This document shows positions 35,250 through 46,197 of a DNA stretch of 64,000 bases, piece after piece. Every line of letters begins with the position of its first letter. Positions within the stretch are counted from its first letter, which is position 1. Under the pieces are notes generated by a model, which made no database searches, was not told where the DNA came from, and saw only the letters and a program-made list of their open reading frames with translations. The stretch comes from Antitrichia curtipendula (Eukaryota > Streptophyta > Bryopsida > Hypnales > Leucodontaceae): the NCBI GenBank assembly GCA_951230915.1, contig OX579640.1, forward strand, positions 15,830,981-15,894,980. The letters are read 5' to 3'. Made by a program: the position numbers and the translations under genes.

Positions 35250-35830
35250 GCCCAAGGGGACCAAAAGTGTCTCACATAGTTTCAAGTCCAATTCAAAGTG
35301 TTGTAACTTTTGTATCCAATGTCCAAATTCAACCAAACTTGTTGTAAATTTTGAGTTCCCTCTTCTAGTTAGTGTGGTAAAATTTTCAGATCAATTCAAG
35401 ATGTATTGATTTTTTTTTTAAGCCAATTGAAGTTCAGAGGTTCAATTTGAGTACACCAAACTGCATTTGATGGCTGCAACTTCGGGGGCTTGTATCTCCT
35501 TCATCCAAGGTTTGTTTTCAATAAAGATTTCGGGATTATATTCCCCTTGAATTTTAGTTATTGTGGGTAAAATTTTCATGTCAATCCAAGTTCTTTTGAA
35601 AGTTTGGGAGCAGTTCGAAGTTCAAAATCCTAACATTTTTGGATTATAGTGAACTTCGTGGGCTTGTTTATTCTTCATGAATATAGTGTCCGTTTCCAAT
35701 AATTTTTGGAATAAAGTTGTACATACTAGTCTGGTTTGTGTGGTTAAAATTTCATAGCAATCCAAGAAGTTATAAGTGATTGAGAAGCGTTTGAGTAGAA
35801 GGAGTTTCAACCCTAGATGTATTTTTTGCA
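35250..35830. repeat. diverged tandem repeat, about three units of 180-200 bp
   Basis: Units are recognised by the series TGTAACTTTTGTATCCAATG (35292), TGTATCTCCTTCATCCAAGG (35491) and TGTTTATTCTTCATGAATAT (35669). Each is followed about 65-80 bases later by GGTAAAATTTTCA-TCAAT-CAAG-like text. Strong divergence indicates an old array. Confidence 0.6.
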
Positions 35831-35974
35831 ACTTTTTTGCTATTTTTTTGACAGATTAAGGTCATTTTGCATACTTAATGAGTCAATTTGATGATATTTC
35901 TTACACTAATGTGCTTGTATGTCGATTTTGAATCACAATATAGTTTTAATTTTTTTTTCTATTTGAGTAGGTTT

Positions 35975-36200
35975 AGAAATCGAATTTCACCTCCAAATGT
36001 GTTGCCAGGTAAACTTTAGGATTTTTTTTCTACACTGTAACATTATAATCTTGTAATCAATGTGGCCAAATGATTCCAATTTTTCTTCCCGTCATCTACA
36101 AGATTGTACAGTTGAGATTTCTATACCTTAGTAAAATTTGGACTATAACACTTCAAAAGAACATTTTTTTGAAATCCAAAAGGCCATGGGCTTTGAGAGG
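35975..36200 (+). mobile_element. right-end fragment of a TTAA element (family E-like)
   Basis: Ends GGGCTTTGAGAGG directly before TTAA (36201-36204). The preceding 170 bases follow the E right end (ATTATAATCTTGTAATCAATGTGG; a long TTTTTTTGAAATCCAAAAGG phrase). The left part is missing or unrecognisable. Confidence 0.45.
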
Positions 36201-36754
36201 TTAAAATAGAACCCACCATATGAGAATAAATACTAGATTCTCATGAGATTAACACCAAAGTGCTCCCACGTCCATATTCTAGACAATGAATAGAGTGCTT
36301 GCAGGCATTGTTCAGTCCAACTAACTTCTTATTCATCCCATGTAATATTTGAATGTTGAAAAGACAACCTTTTGTAATGACCAAATTTATGAAATTGCTA
36401 TATAACTAATATTTTGTACAAAGATTTAAGCAAAAATGTGTCAAAATTTGAAAAAAGATCAAGTTGTTTCAAGGTTAACAATTTTTGCACACAATAGAGG
36501 GAGATATAAAAGAAGGAGAAGAATTGTCAAGGGTTTCTTTGTGGGTCCACTAGCATGAATGATAAGAGTCTCAATTTGTTCAAGCCCCTATGCCAAAGTC
36601 CATGGAGGGAAACATAACCTATAAGTATTGAGCAAGGAATAAAAAGTCCACACCCTCGTCGAGACAATTACATTCCCTTATTTTTTCCTATCTAAATTGT
36701 TTGGAAGATTATATTAATCCATTGGGGCAAAATGTAACGGCTTGAAGAATTTAA

Positions 36755-36905
36755 CCTCTGAAGGACCAAGTAGCGGGTTTTTTTTGGCAACATAGCAATT
36801 TTGGATAGCCCATTAAGAAAAAAAATATTCACAATATTTTTTTATTTTTTGTGAATGTGGGGACAAGGAGTACCTTGCTACTCCACCAAAAAAATTGCAA
36901 TTGGA
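36755..36905 (+). mobile_element. left-end fragment of TTAA family C
   Basis: TTAA (36751-36754) followed by CCTCTGAAGGACCAAGTAGC and TTTTTTTTGGCAACATAGCA, then ATTTTGGATAGCCCATTAAG, matching the first 70 bases of 21118-22043. The remaining element is absent, so this is a truncated copy. Confidence 0.7.
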
Positions 36906-39900
36906 TTTGTCTACAAAGAGATATGGGAGAAAATGTTGTTTTTGATGGACAAGAGGAAGAATGGGTAGGGTTATTTACACTAGAGCAAAATTTCCATCAC
37001 AGTGCTTAGAGGAGCAGGGCAAGAGTGTAGGACAGATTTTTGGCCTAGGTAAAAAACATGTTGCCTCTTACATTTCTTGAGGGACCCATAAATTTAAGAC
37101 AAAGTACAAAGAAAGGGGGTCGGGGAGATGGTTGCTCCAAGAAATGAAATTTTAGAAAATATAGCATTAGGTTCAAAGATATTAAAATATTTGGCAACTC
37201 TCTCATGTAGCTTCAATAGTCACTTATTAAGTGTGTAAAGAGATGAGACAACAAACTATTTATACAAGAAGGGTGGTAAGAGGTAGACCAACCTATATAG
37301 AATATATAAATTAGGATTATCATACTTTGATAGTAACTTCAATTGAAATTATTAAAAAGAAATGCCAATGTTTTGGGGGGAACTTTTGAAACAAACAGAC
37401 AAATGTAAAGATGGTTTGCCAGAAAAAAGAAAAATCTATTGAGCCAAATATCAATCCATCATTTGACCATGTACTACCAAATAAAGCTTTGATGGTAAAA
37501 TGAAGGAACTTTTTTGTTGACATTGCATGATGAAGGGTAGAGAGGTCATTTTAAAATTATATTCCATTGTTTGCTATAAATCCTCAAAGGGTATGAGAAA
37601 ATTTGAAGATGAGAGCTTGACTATTCATTGTTAAAACAAAAGAATTGTATTCAATGTATAATTTCAGACCTCATTTTGGCATATTAGAATAACTTTTTAC
37701 AAGAAACTTTGAATTATGAAAAATTGAGCTAACTTTTATCTTTAAAAAAAAATTGTTTGAGATTTTTAGCCTCCAATAAAAAGTTATGGACAAAATTCAG
37801 AGACAATGTTCAAAAATGTCAAAGAAAATGTCCTTTCCAACTCCTGTCAGAAATTTGGTCATAACTTTTGATTTGAGACTTGAAATTTCAAATGGATTTT
37901 TGTAGATGAAAGTTAGCTTGATTTTCTACATCAATTCAGTTCAATTTTTTTTTTGAAAAAAGTTAATCTACTATGCCTAAATGAGGTCTAAATTCTACTT
38001 TGAATACAATTCTTGTTTTTGACTTATTATCAACGGTCGAGATCTTATTAATCATAATTTACATATCCTGTATGGGTTGTTTTACCTCCTACCACCCCAT
38101 TGGTATAAACAACTTGTCTTCTCATCCCAAAGAACATATGGCTTATAAAGTTATGCAAGAAATTCATACTTAGATAAGTTGAAGGCAAAATATTTTAAAT
38201 ACCATTTGTGTGGAATGAAAATATTGCTCGTTGATTGCTAAAAATAATTTATGTTCTTCACTTAAATGATGAATTTTTATAATTATGTTATAAAGTACAA
38301 AATTTTATTTTTGGACTTTAATTAAATATCTGTCACCAAAGTGTTGAACTTGTTATCCAAAAGACGGTAATATTTGTATGAAACAGCAATAATAAGTACT
38401 TTGTTAACTTGAGTTCACCTTGGATATTGTGAATTCTCATTGGTAGGTGCAAATTCATTTAATTTCAAAATTGATGCAACTTTTTGCTATGCAAAAGTGA
38501 GGGATGCTCTAAAATGAACCAACCTAGTACCATCATCCTTCTCAATTCCACCTTCATGTATCTATGGAGTACATTTATAGGGAAAAATATACATGAGGGT
38601 AGAATTGAGAAGGGTGACAATAATGGGCTCATTACTTCAAGGTAGATTAGTCTAATTCCATTCACTTCCCTATTTTAGGCCTCAATTCCGTCCACAAAAA
38701 TCCAAAGCCGTTCATTTTTGTAACAAAATCATTGCATTAAAGCTTGAGTACTTTAGTGCTAATAGATACATGGAAAGGTGGTTATAGGTTGTTCATGAGG
38801 CAATTATGACTCTACTCTATGAATGTTTTTGTAATTTCAAGGTAGACCACTTCAGAAATATACATAAATCATAATTTAAGTCAAAAAATTATAATTCCAC
38901 TTAGGCTTGATTGGTGAAACAAGCATAAACCTCTAAAAGATATGCGCCCTTCTTTGAGTTGGCCCCAAGATGTTCAAATTGCAAATCATGGTGCTAATAG
39001 GTTTGTCTACCTTAACTGAAATAGTGGTGAGGCAGAGAGCCACCCATTCCAGATCAGTGATCCATTCCCAACCTACAGGTGCAGTTATTTTTTACTACAT
39101 TTTTTGAAGCTTGGAATGTTGTTGTTTTTAACTAGTCAAGGTTGGAACTAATAGGTTCATGACACATGTCCCAAAATAGTGAGAAAGAAAGTAGGAAATA
39201 ATGAGTAAGAACTTAGTTCGTGAATGATCGGAATTGGAAGAGTTTAGACATTGGCTATGGGTCCGGCACACTTTTTGCCTCCCAAAATTCATAGTAATTT
39301 CAGTTCAAGCCATAAAATTTTCAATTTTTTTGCAACCCCCGTCATTTCTATTGATGCACCTCACCTCTGAAAACATTTGTTTTGCCTTGCACTAACTTAC
39401 TCCATATCATATCTGTAGTTCCATATTCGATCGGTTATGGGTGGTTCTACCTTATGTGGTGTACATGGAAACAGACATAAGGAAAGTGGCAGACACACTG
39501 ACATATAGATGTACGTGGAGACAGACATACTGTACACCTCCAAGTTGCTTATTGTGTGACATAAGTTACAAATGCAACCCCGATTTCTGCCACAAATAAC
39601 CGTAATTGAAGCAACGGCCACCAAAACATTTGACCCAATGGGTCGGATGTCTTGTCCCACCTGCAACTGGCAGGTTTTTATTTTGCCCTTGCAATGAAAT
39701 TTGGTTTCAATTGTGTAAAAAAAACAAAAAACAAAACATTTGACCCGTCCATCTGTCTGTCCGTCCGTCGCATCTACCAACGGCACCCCGGACCACTACG
39801 GGTCAGCCATCCCCATCAAGTTATTGTTGTGGTCTGTACGTCTTCATTGGGATGTTCTGTTTTGCTTGTCGGATGACTGACTCACTGACACAAATTTTAG

Positions 39901-39952
39901 TGCAACCCCTGTAGGATAAAATTATTTTGAAAATAGATCTACTTTTTAAACT
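36906..39952. other. three kilobases without a recognisable gene
   Basis: AT-rich and mostly featureless. A less AT-rich part at 39400-39900 contains a TCTGTCTGTCCGTCCGTCG simple repeat (about 39750-39768). The minus-strand frame 39397-39786 shows no known domain. Confidence 0.4.
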
Positions 39953-40089
39953 TTAACCCGTAAAGCCCCAAGGGTGTTTTCTGTAAAAAAAAAAAAAAAC
40001 CCTCAAAACTACCAATTCTGCTGCATTCACTTAAGGAAATCAAAAAAATGATTTTTTTTTGGAATTTAACCGTAGGATCTTTTACTTAA

Positions 40090-40907
40090 CCCATAAAGCC
40101 CCGCTTGTCCCCTCGGGGGACAATTCGGGTCCGGGTAGGTTCCTATTGTCTCAATTTGAAGTGAATTTTTTTGAATCTTTTTGAGGTTGTGTAGCTTTGT
40201 AAGAGCTTTGTGGATATATAATTTTTGTTTCAATCGGATACCGGATGAAAAAGAAATGGCACAATGAGTATGAAATGGAGATTGGTGGGCAGCCCAAAAA
40301 AAACTACAAAAAATCAAAATAATTTTTTTTGAATTTTTTTTCCTAAAACATTATGTTTTTATCTATATGTGAAGCTTTGATTCATTCTATTTAAAGGCCG
40401 GGGTGAACTGGCCCCCTCGCTTGTCCTGCCAAAGTCCATCTAGGGGTGCACATAAAAAAAAGCCCCCTATTTTGTGCCGTGTAAAATCTATTTTCTAGAG
40501 CCCCCCCTAGCTAATTTGGGGCCGCTGATTGCAAATATGAATTCAGAATTTGCAAAAAAATTCATGCATGGAAAATAAAAAAATTTAGGATTTTCCCAGG
40601 GGTACGAGCGAGGGGGTCAGTTCACCCTGGCCTATTTAAACTAGGGATGAGAAAGTTATGGACAATCTTAGTTTTTCGGGCAATTTAAGCATCTTCTTGA
40701 AAAAAAAGTTTTTGTTCAACTTTGAATGCTAATATCTTCCAATCCGTACGGTGAAATTTGATGAAATTTTTACTACATGATCTCAGACAAGTTAAGTATA
40801 AGATCCTATGGTTAAATTCCAAAAAAAAACTGGTTTCCTTAAGTGAATACAATAGAAGTAGAAGTTTTGAGTGGTTTTTGGTAGAAAACACCTCGGGGCT
40901 TTAGGGG
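40090..40907 (-). mobile_element. TTAA family A element, nested, carrying a MITE
   Basis: Lies between TTAA 40086-40089 and 40908-40911, in the opposite orientation to its host element. As written, it starts CCCATAAAGCCCCGCTTG with the palindrome TTGTCCCCTCGGGGGACAA (40105-40123) and ends CTCGGGGCTTTAGGGG. It contains the GGCC-ended MITE 40396-40632; removing that and one 8-bp duplication leaves about 573 bp, the normal family A length. Confidence 0.9.
40396..40632. mobile_element. MITE with 8-bp target duplication (hAT-like, GGCC ends)
   Basis: 237 bp flanked on both sides by TATTTAAA (40388-40395 and 40633-40640). Inverted ends are GGCCGGGGTGAACTGGCCCC and its complement ...GAGGGGGTCAGTTCACCCTGGCC (about 25 bases, few mismatches). 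Inserted in the conserved CTATTT-GACTAGGGATGAG module of the A element. An 8-bp duplication points to hAT (or Merlin-type) mobilisation; the GGCC start is not the classic CAGNG hAT end, so the superfamily is tentative. Related copies: 57236-57449 and a fragment at 41348-41456. Confidence 0.82.
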
Positions 40908-41347
40908 TTAACTTGTCTGAGATCATGTAGTGAAAATTCCATCAAATTTGACCATACAGATTGGAAGATATTAGCATTCAAATTTGGACAAAAAAAATTC
41001 CTGAAAGAAGATGCTTAAATTGCCTCAAAAACTAAGACTATCCATAACTTTCTCATCCCTAGTCCAAATAGAATGAATCAAAGCTTCACGTATAGATAAA
41101 AACATAATGTCTTAGGAAAAAAATTCAAAAAAAATTATTTTGATTTTTTATAGTTTTTTTTGGGCTGCCCACCAATCTCCATTTTTTGCTCATTGTGCCA
41201 TTTCCTTTTCATCCGGCATCCGATTGAAACAAAAATTATATATCCACAAAGCTCTTACAAAGCTACACAACCTCAAAAAATCTCAAAAAATTTCACTTCA
41301 AATTGAGACAATAGGAACCTACCCAGACCCAAATTGTTAAATTTGTT

Positions 41348-41456
41348 AGGAGGGGTGTAGAAGATAAATTAGTCAAGTACAAAATAGGAGATCTTTTATT
41401 TTACATAGATCCTTGGAATGGCTTTGGGAGACAAGTAAAGGGGAGGTGAGCTTGAC
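41348..41456. mobile_element. fragment of the GGCC-ended MITE
   Basis: The phrases GTACAAAATAGGAGATC, CCTTGGAATGGCTTTGG and GACAAGTAAAGGGG follow the right half of 57236-57449 in order. It begins at the point where the outer family A element is truncated, so this insertion or a later deletion may have removed the A right end. Confidence 0.55.
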
Positions 41457-43435
41457 CAAACCAAAAGGGGTTAGTATAAAATCATGTATAGTTTAATCCT
41501 AGATACTTTAAAAAATTCACTATAAGCACAAATGTAAACTGAGATATCACTACTATACATAAGTTAATTCCCTTAGTCCTAGATGCAATAAGGTAGCATC
41601 ATCTAAAAGGGACCATTTACGAGTTGTTCCACCTTTCTCATAGGCTTTTGTAGACCATAAGATTTTTGCTGATTTTTCACAGAAAGGCAAATGAATGTGC
41701 TAAAGAATAGAAGTGGTTTCATAATTTTTCAAGCTATTCTGAATTAGTTATGAATTTTCTAAGATGTTGGGCGTAGGCACCTATTTCTGACACTAGGACT
41801 ACTAAAATGCAAACAGAGGTAGTCTTTAATTGATCACTTATGTTTTGAAAATTTGATCTTGCATGTTCCTAAATGTGACCTTCCTTTTCTTCACTTTGGC
41901 CCATGTTAGTATCAATTTAATTGTATAGATTATGCATTTTATATAAAGGTAGTTGGTTGATTAGTTTCAATTTTAAATACATCAATGGGCACCTAGAATT
42001 AGTTTTGAAAATAGACTTCAACACATATGAAACCAACCACACCTAAATCCTCAAGAAAAATTTGACAAATTTGAATACACCCGCACTTCATGTTCAATCC
42101 ATTCAATGTTGGGTACATATCTAGTTTCAAACCAACTAAGGTCCCTTTGGTACACATTTATAGGGTCCATCTAAAGAAGATTGGTGCTTTAAGAACATCC
42201 TACCTTATATGTTTTGAAATGCACCATTAGCTTCTAGGGATATTTGTTTGATTTTGCACTAATTATAGAAAGTTAATTGTTTTCAATTTCATAATGAAGA
42301 AGATGTACCATTAGCAATTAGCTTCTAGGCATGCATTGTGTGGGCTTTGATTCAAATATATTCAACCCCATAAACTGCAAAGAATTGTGGATTTATTAGA
42401 TTGAAGTTGTCAAAACTCCCAAATTTTAGTGCATTGAGCAAAAATAACATTTTTTTAATAATTCCACCATACAAAAATGTAAATTAGTGATATGGAAATG
42501 TAGAAGAAAGAAATTTGGAAGCTTTGACCACATAGATTGTGAGATTTGAGTATTGAAGTTAGAAGAAAAAGTTTCTTTTAGACTTTCTTTGATACGGTCA
42601 ATATACTTCCTACAACAAGATTTTTTTCAATGCACATGTTCTGTTTTTATAGTTGTGTACTATATCACATTAATTATATACTTGCCAAATTTAGAAGTAG
42701 ATAAAGGTTTAAAATTAGTTGCACAAAGTTGCCCAACCTATCCTAAAACATTTGGACAATATTACTCTTGATCTAGGCACATGATCGGAATAAAAATTGA
42801 ATCCTTACAAAAATAATTCATTTCCTAACTTCTGTTAAGTGTTTTTTTAAATAAAATAAAATTTAAAATTGGCTTTATAAACCAGCTCCAACTCCAATTA
42901 TTCCAATAAGGAATAATTGTTTGTAAGGAATTAACATATTTAAATACTGACATCTTCAAACAATAGCATATAGTGTTACACAATGAAATTTTTTAGGAAT
43001 AGATATGGTGTGCATTCATAGAGTGCCCTAGGGACTTTTTAGGACTAAGCATTGTTAGTAGTTGATTTTTAGTAGTTGATCCACCTTTTTCAACTCCAAT
43101 CACTTAATTGGAATTGTCCACAATAGTGCTGTTTGCTTTCCAGAATGAAAATTTATATATTTTTAATATTCTACCATGATGTAATAAATGTAAAAACTTG
43201 CCCCTATTTTGTGATTCAAATTTAGTGGGTAATTAAAGTTCTTTGATTGCAAATATGAATTCAAGATTTCCAAATTTGATCATTTAGGGTAGATTATAAA
43301 TATATTCATTTTCTCGAAGATTAAAAAAATTGGAGCACTACTCCAAATTTTCCCTCGGAGCAATGCTTGAATGAGGATCTTATACACGCTAGACACCCAT
43401 CAATTCATCAAGAAATATTTTTTGCTTAACCCATG
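41457..43435. other. no gene recognised
   Basis: AT-rich. A weak echo of the GGCC-ended MITE occurs at about 43180-43270 (CCCCTATTTTGTG; GATTGCAAATATGAATTCA). Nothing else supported. Confidence 0.4.
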
Positions 43436-43439
43436 AAGG

Positions 43440-43650
43440 ACAGATTGGTGATTGTAGAAGTCATCCCTTTGGTTACCATGTGAATTATTTGCTTAAAAAA
43501 TTGCAAAAGTACTCATTAGAAGTCAAACTATTGTAGAAGATCTCTCCTTTTTATAACAAAATTTTGAGGATGAATAGTTGATCTTCTCTCTTATTAGAAA
43601 GATTCTCTGTCATCCGTCGGACAAAAAATGCCTTTGTTGACGTTTAAGGG
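43440..43650 (-). mobile_element. TTAA element family D
   Basis: 211 bp between TTAA 43436-43439 and 43651-43654. Ends CCCATGAAGGAC and GACGTTTAAGGG. Orientation is opposite to 48051-48282: the GTCATCCGTCGGAC phrase is near the right end here and near the left there. Non-coding. Confidence 0.85.
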
Positions 43651-43719
43651 TTAAAGGCCATCAAGCTAAACATAGATGGTGTGTATGGAAATTCTAGCAA
43701 ATGTTGTCAACCAATGCTT

Positions 43720-43960
43720 GGGTAATGGAAGGGCCAAGTGATTTAACAATACGAAAATAGTCTCTAGTCTACCCAAAGCCAACAAACATTGTATCTATAA
43801 TGCTCATCTTGCTCATCTAAATTAGTTACAATATTTTTTAATATGGCCTCAAAATGAAGCCATAAGAAAAACATTTCTTGCAATGGATTTACACTCAAAA
43901 GTTGGATGTGATTATTGTCACCTAAGCCATTGATTGTGGTCCAAATCTCATTTATTGAAA
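43720..43960. repeat. dispersed segment related to 14090-15400
   Basis: TCTCTAGTCTACCCAAAG, TTAGTTACAATATTTTTTAA and GGATTTACACTCAAAAG parallel 14110-14195 and 15262-15400. Here there is neither the 24-bp minisatellite nor a B element between the parts. Confidence 0.5.
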
Positions 43961-44042
43961 CCCCCCTATAATGGGGTCATTTTCTAAACGGGCTCATGAT
44001 GCATCTTTTCGCCACAATGGATTGTTCTCCCTTATCCCCCCC

Positions 44043-44242
44043 NNNNNNNNNNNNNNNNNNNNNNNNNNNNNNNNNNNNNNNNNNNNNNNNNNNNNNNNNN
44101 NNNNNNNNNNNNNNNNNNNNNNNNNNNNNNNNNNNNNNNNNNNNNNNNNNNNNNNNNNNNNNNNNNNNNNNNNNNNNNNNNNNNNNNNNNNNNNNNNNNN
44201 NNNNNNNNNNNNNNNNNNNNNNNNNNNNNNNNNNNNNNNNNN
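44043..44242. other. assembly gap, 200 N
   Basis: Exactly 200 undetermined bases, preceded by a C run (ATCCCCCCC). A round number is usually a placeholder, so true size and content are unknown. The frames that cross it (43971-44404, both strands) are artefacts. Confidence 1.
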
Positions 44243-44763
44243 TATCAGAGATCCTTTACTTTTTATGAATTGTGTCTCCTTTTCACCATTGAAATTCTTA
44301 ATTTCAAGCATGCCTACGAAATCATAGATCACTGTCCATAGAATTATTATATATATAAAATGACATTTCAAAATTCCCCCACCCTCCCTTTTCATAAATG
44401 ACATTGAAAAACAATTTCATTTTTTGACTAAAACAAACCTTATTATACTACAACAAAGAACAAAAATATTTCATTGAGTTGTAAGGTTTCATTGAAAAAA
44501 ATATTTGGATGTCACTTGGATTTAGCTAGAACAAATGAATAAAAATTTGTATGAATGAAAAAGTAATGGATGAAATTGTGATACAAGTTGCATTTTATAT
44601 AAGAGATAATCATTCTTTTGTATTGGATAGACGTTGGAAGTAGGCAACATATTGCCACAAAGAGCATTCAATATTGTATTTGTATGAACGTTACATTTGC
44701 ATGTGATCATTTTTTGAAAACCAACTAAAATTGAGGGATTATACATTCAAAATTCAAACAAGA

Positions 44764-44953
44764 CACTAAAAAAACCCTACATTTTGGGTGCCGCATTTTG
44801 GGTGACATCTACAATGATTTAGTTGTTTTTATGTCAATAATAATATGAAGATGTTATGTTTGATGTCATTGTTGACATGAAAGCATAAAAACAGCTAAAT
44901 CATTGTAGATGTCACCTAAATTGAGTCACCAAACACGCAAGTTTTTTCTAATG
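44764..44953. mobile_element. foldback MITE, CACTA-like ends
   Basis: About 190 bp with ends CACTAAAAAAAC and GTTTTTTCTAATG and long pairing arms (GGTGACATCTACAATGATTTAG against CTAAATCATTGTAGATGTCACC, 22 perfect bases). Flanks AGA and ACA are a possible 3-bp duplication with one change. Related in plan and wording to 15514-15716 (TTTTTATGTCAA.AATAA; TCAC/GTC phrases). Confidence 0.7.
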
Positions 44954-45195
44954 ACAAATGAATACAAACATGTCCCAAGCTTACAAAGTTTTTTTTTTTC
45001 ATCCATCTAAATGTCTATGGATTTCTCCATTAGTTCTCTTATATTTGTACAATGTACATTTTCAAAACTTTTCTTTAAGAATATCCTATAGTAAGGGCTA
45101 GAAGTATGTTAACTTTGACCTCTAAAAGGCACTTTTTTAGTTTAAAAAATGACCCATTCTAAACAACTAGAATCCATAAGTAAAACAAAAAGAAC
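44954..45195. other. spacer
   Basis: No gene or element boundary seen. Confidence 0.35.
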
Positions 45196-45199
45196 TTAA

Positions 45200-46025
45200 C
45201 CCCTAAAGGCATGTTGTCCCCTCGGGGGACAAAATGAATTTTGGGCAGGTACTTGTGACCTCAATTTTTAGTGAAAATTTTTGAAAATTTTTCATAAGAT
45301 TAATTTTTTTTTATTAGCTTTGGGAGAATATAATTTTTATTTCAATCGGTGCTTGGGAGCAAAAGATATGCCATCCTAAACATAATTTTTACATCATCAT
45401 GAAGTAAAATAAATCTACAAAAACTTGAAATTATTATTATTTAAAAAAATATCTTATAGATCATATATTTTTCTACATTTGAAGCTTTGATTCATTCTAT
45501 TTGGATTAGTGATGTGAAAGTTACGAACAATCTTGTTTTTTGAGCAATATGAGCATCTTCTTGAAAAATTAACTTATAGGATTTATTTTTGAATGCAATT
45601 TTCACAATTTTCCAAAAAAATTTGTTTGACAAGGTGAATTTTGTTTGCTAGAATAATCTCACCATTAGAATTATGTGCTTCAATTCTATCTTAGAGCTAT
45701 TAACAATTAAAATTTTCTTTCAATCTTGGACCTGTTTCTACCTAACAATTTTTTAAAGAATGAAAATCAAGTGTTTTTCTCTTAAAAAAAAATTCCCAGA
45801 CTTTCAACTCAATCCTTCATCACATTAAATTTTTAATTCAAAGTCCATAGTGCAGTTTTTTTTAAATGGTGGTCAAAGTCATCTAAAATTGCAAGCTAGT
45901 GTTCAAAAGAACTTTTGTTTCCAACTTTGAATGTTATTATCTTTCAATCTGTGCAGTCAAACTTCATGAAATTCTTATCACATGATCTCAAGCAAGTATA
46001 GTACAAGATCATATGGTTAGATTTC
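45200..46025 (+). mobile_element. TTAA element family B, right end missing
   Basis: After TTAA 45196-45199 it starts CCCCTAAAGGCATGTTGT with the perfect palindrome TTGTCCCCTCGGGGGACAA (45214-45232) and then the B modules (GAAGCTTTGATTCATTCTAT at about 45480; ATCTCACCATTAGAATTATG; ATCTTTCAATCTGTGCAGTC). Similarity to other B copies stops near ATCATATGGTTAGATTTC, before the CTTTGGGACTTTAGGGG terminus. Confidence 0.75.
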
Positions 46026-46197
46026 TTCCTTGTCCTTATGTTTGCACACATTGAGCTCAATTTCTCAACAAATTTTCCACATTGTACAGGTTGAAATGCT
46101 TAAGTTATCAATAATAGGTACTCCTATCGTATTAGACCTTACTTTACTGTACATTTTATGAAAGAATATGCCTGAGTTGACTTTGCAATTAACTTAA

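Larger units (their letters stand above)
39957..41337 (+). mobile_element. TTAA family A element, interrupted by another family A element and truncated at the right
   Basis: Begins after TTAA 39953-39956 with CCCGTAAAGCCCCAAGGG, the A left end. At 40086-40089 it is interrupted at its own internal TTAA (TTTACTTAAC) by the inverted A element 40090-40907, and resumes after TTAA 40908-40911 with CTTGTCTGAGATCATG. Copies at 4060-4100 and 56555-56585 have an uninterrupted ACTTAACTTGT-type sequence here, confirming the join. The right end stops at GACCCAAATTGT (41337), missing the last 40 or so bases, so it could not move by terminal recognition. Confidence 0.88.

Noticed and set aside
34915..35409. 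164-codon frame on the plus strand
   Set aside because: No recognisable domain, unusual composition, and its 3' third lies in a diverged tandem repeat that is non-coding in its other units.
39397..39786. 129-codon frame on the minus strand
   Set aside because: Includes simple-repeat sequence and no known domain; an overlapping plus-strand frame is equally open.
43971..44404. Frames of 90-136 codons on both strands
   Set aside because: They run through the 200-N gap and consist mostly of unknown residues.
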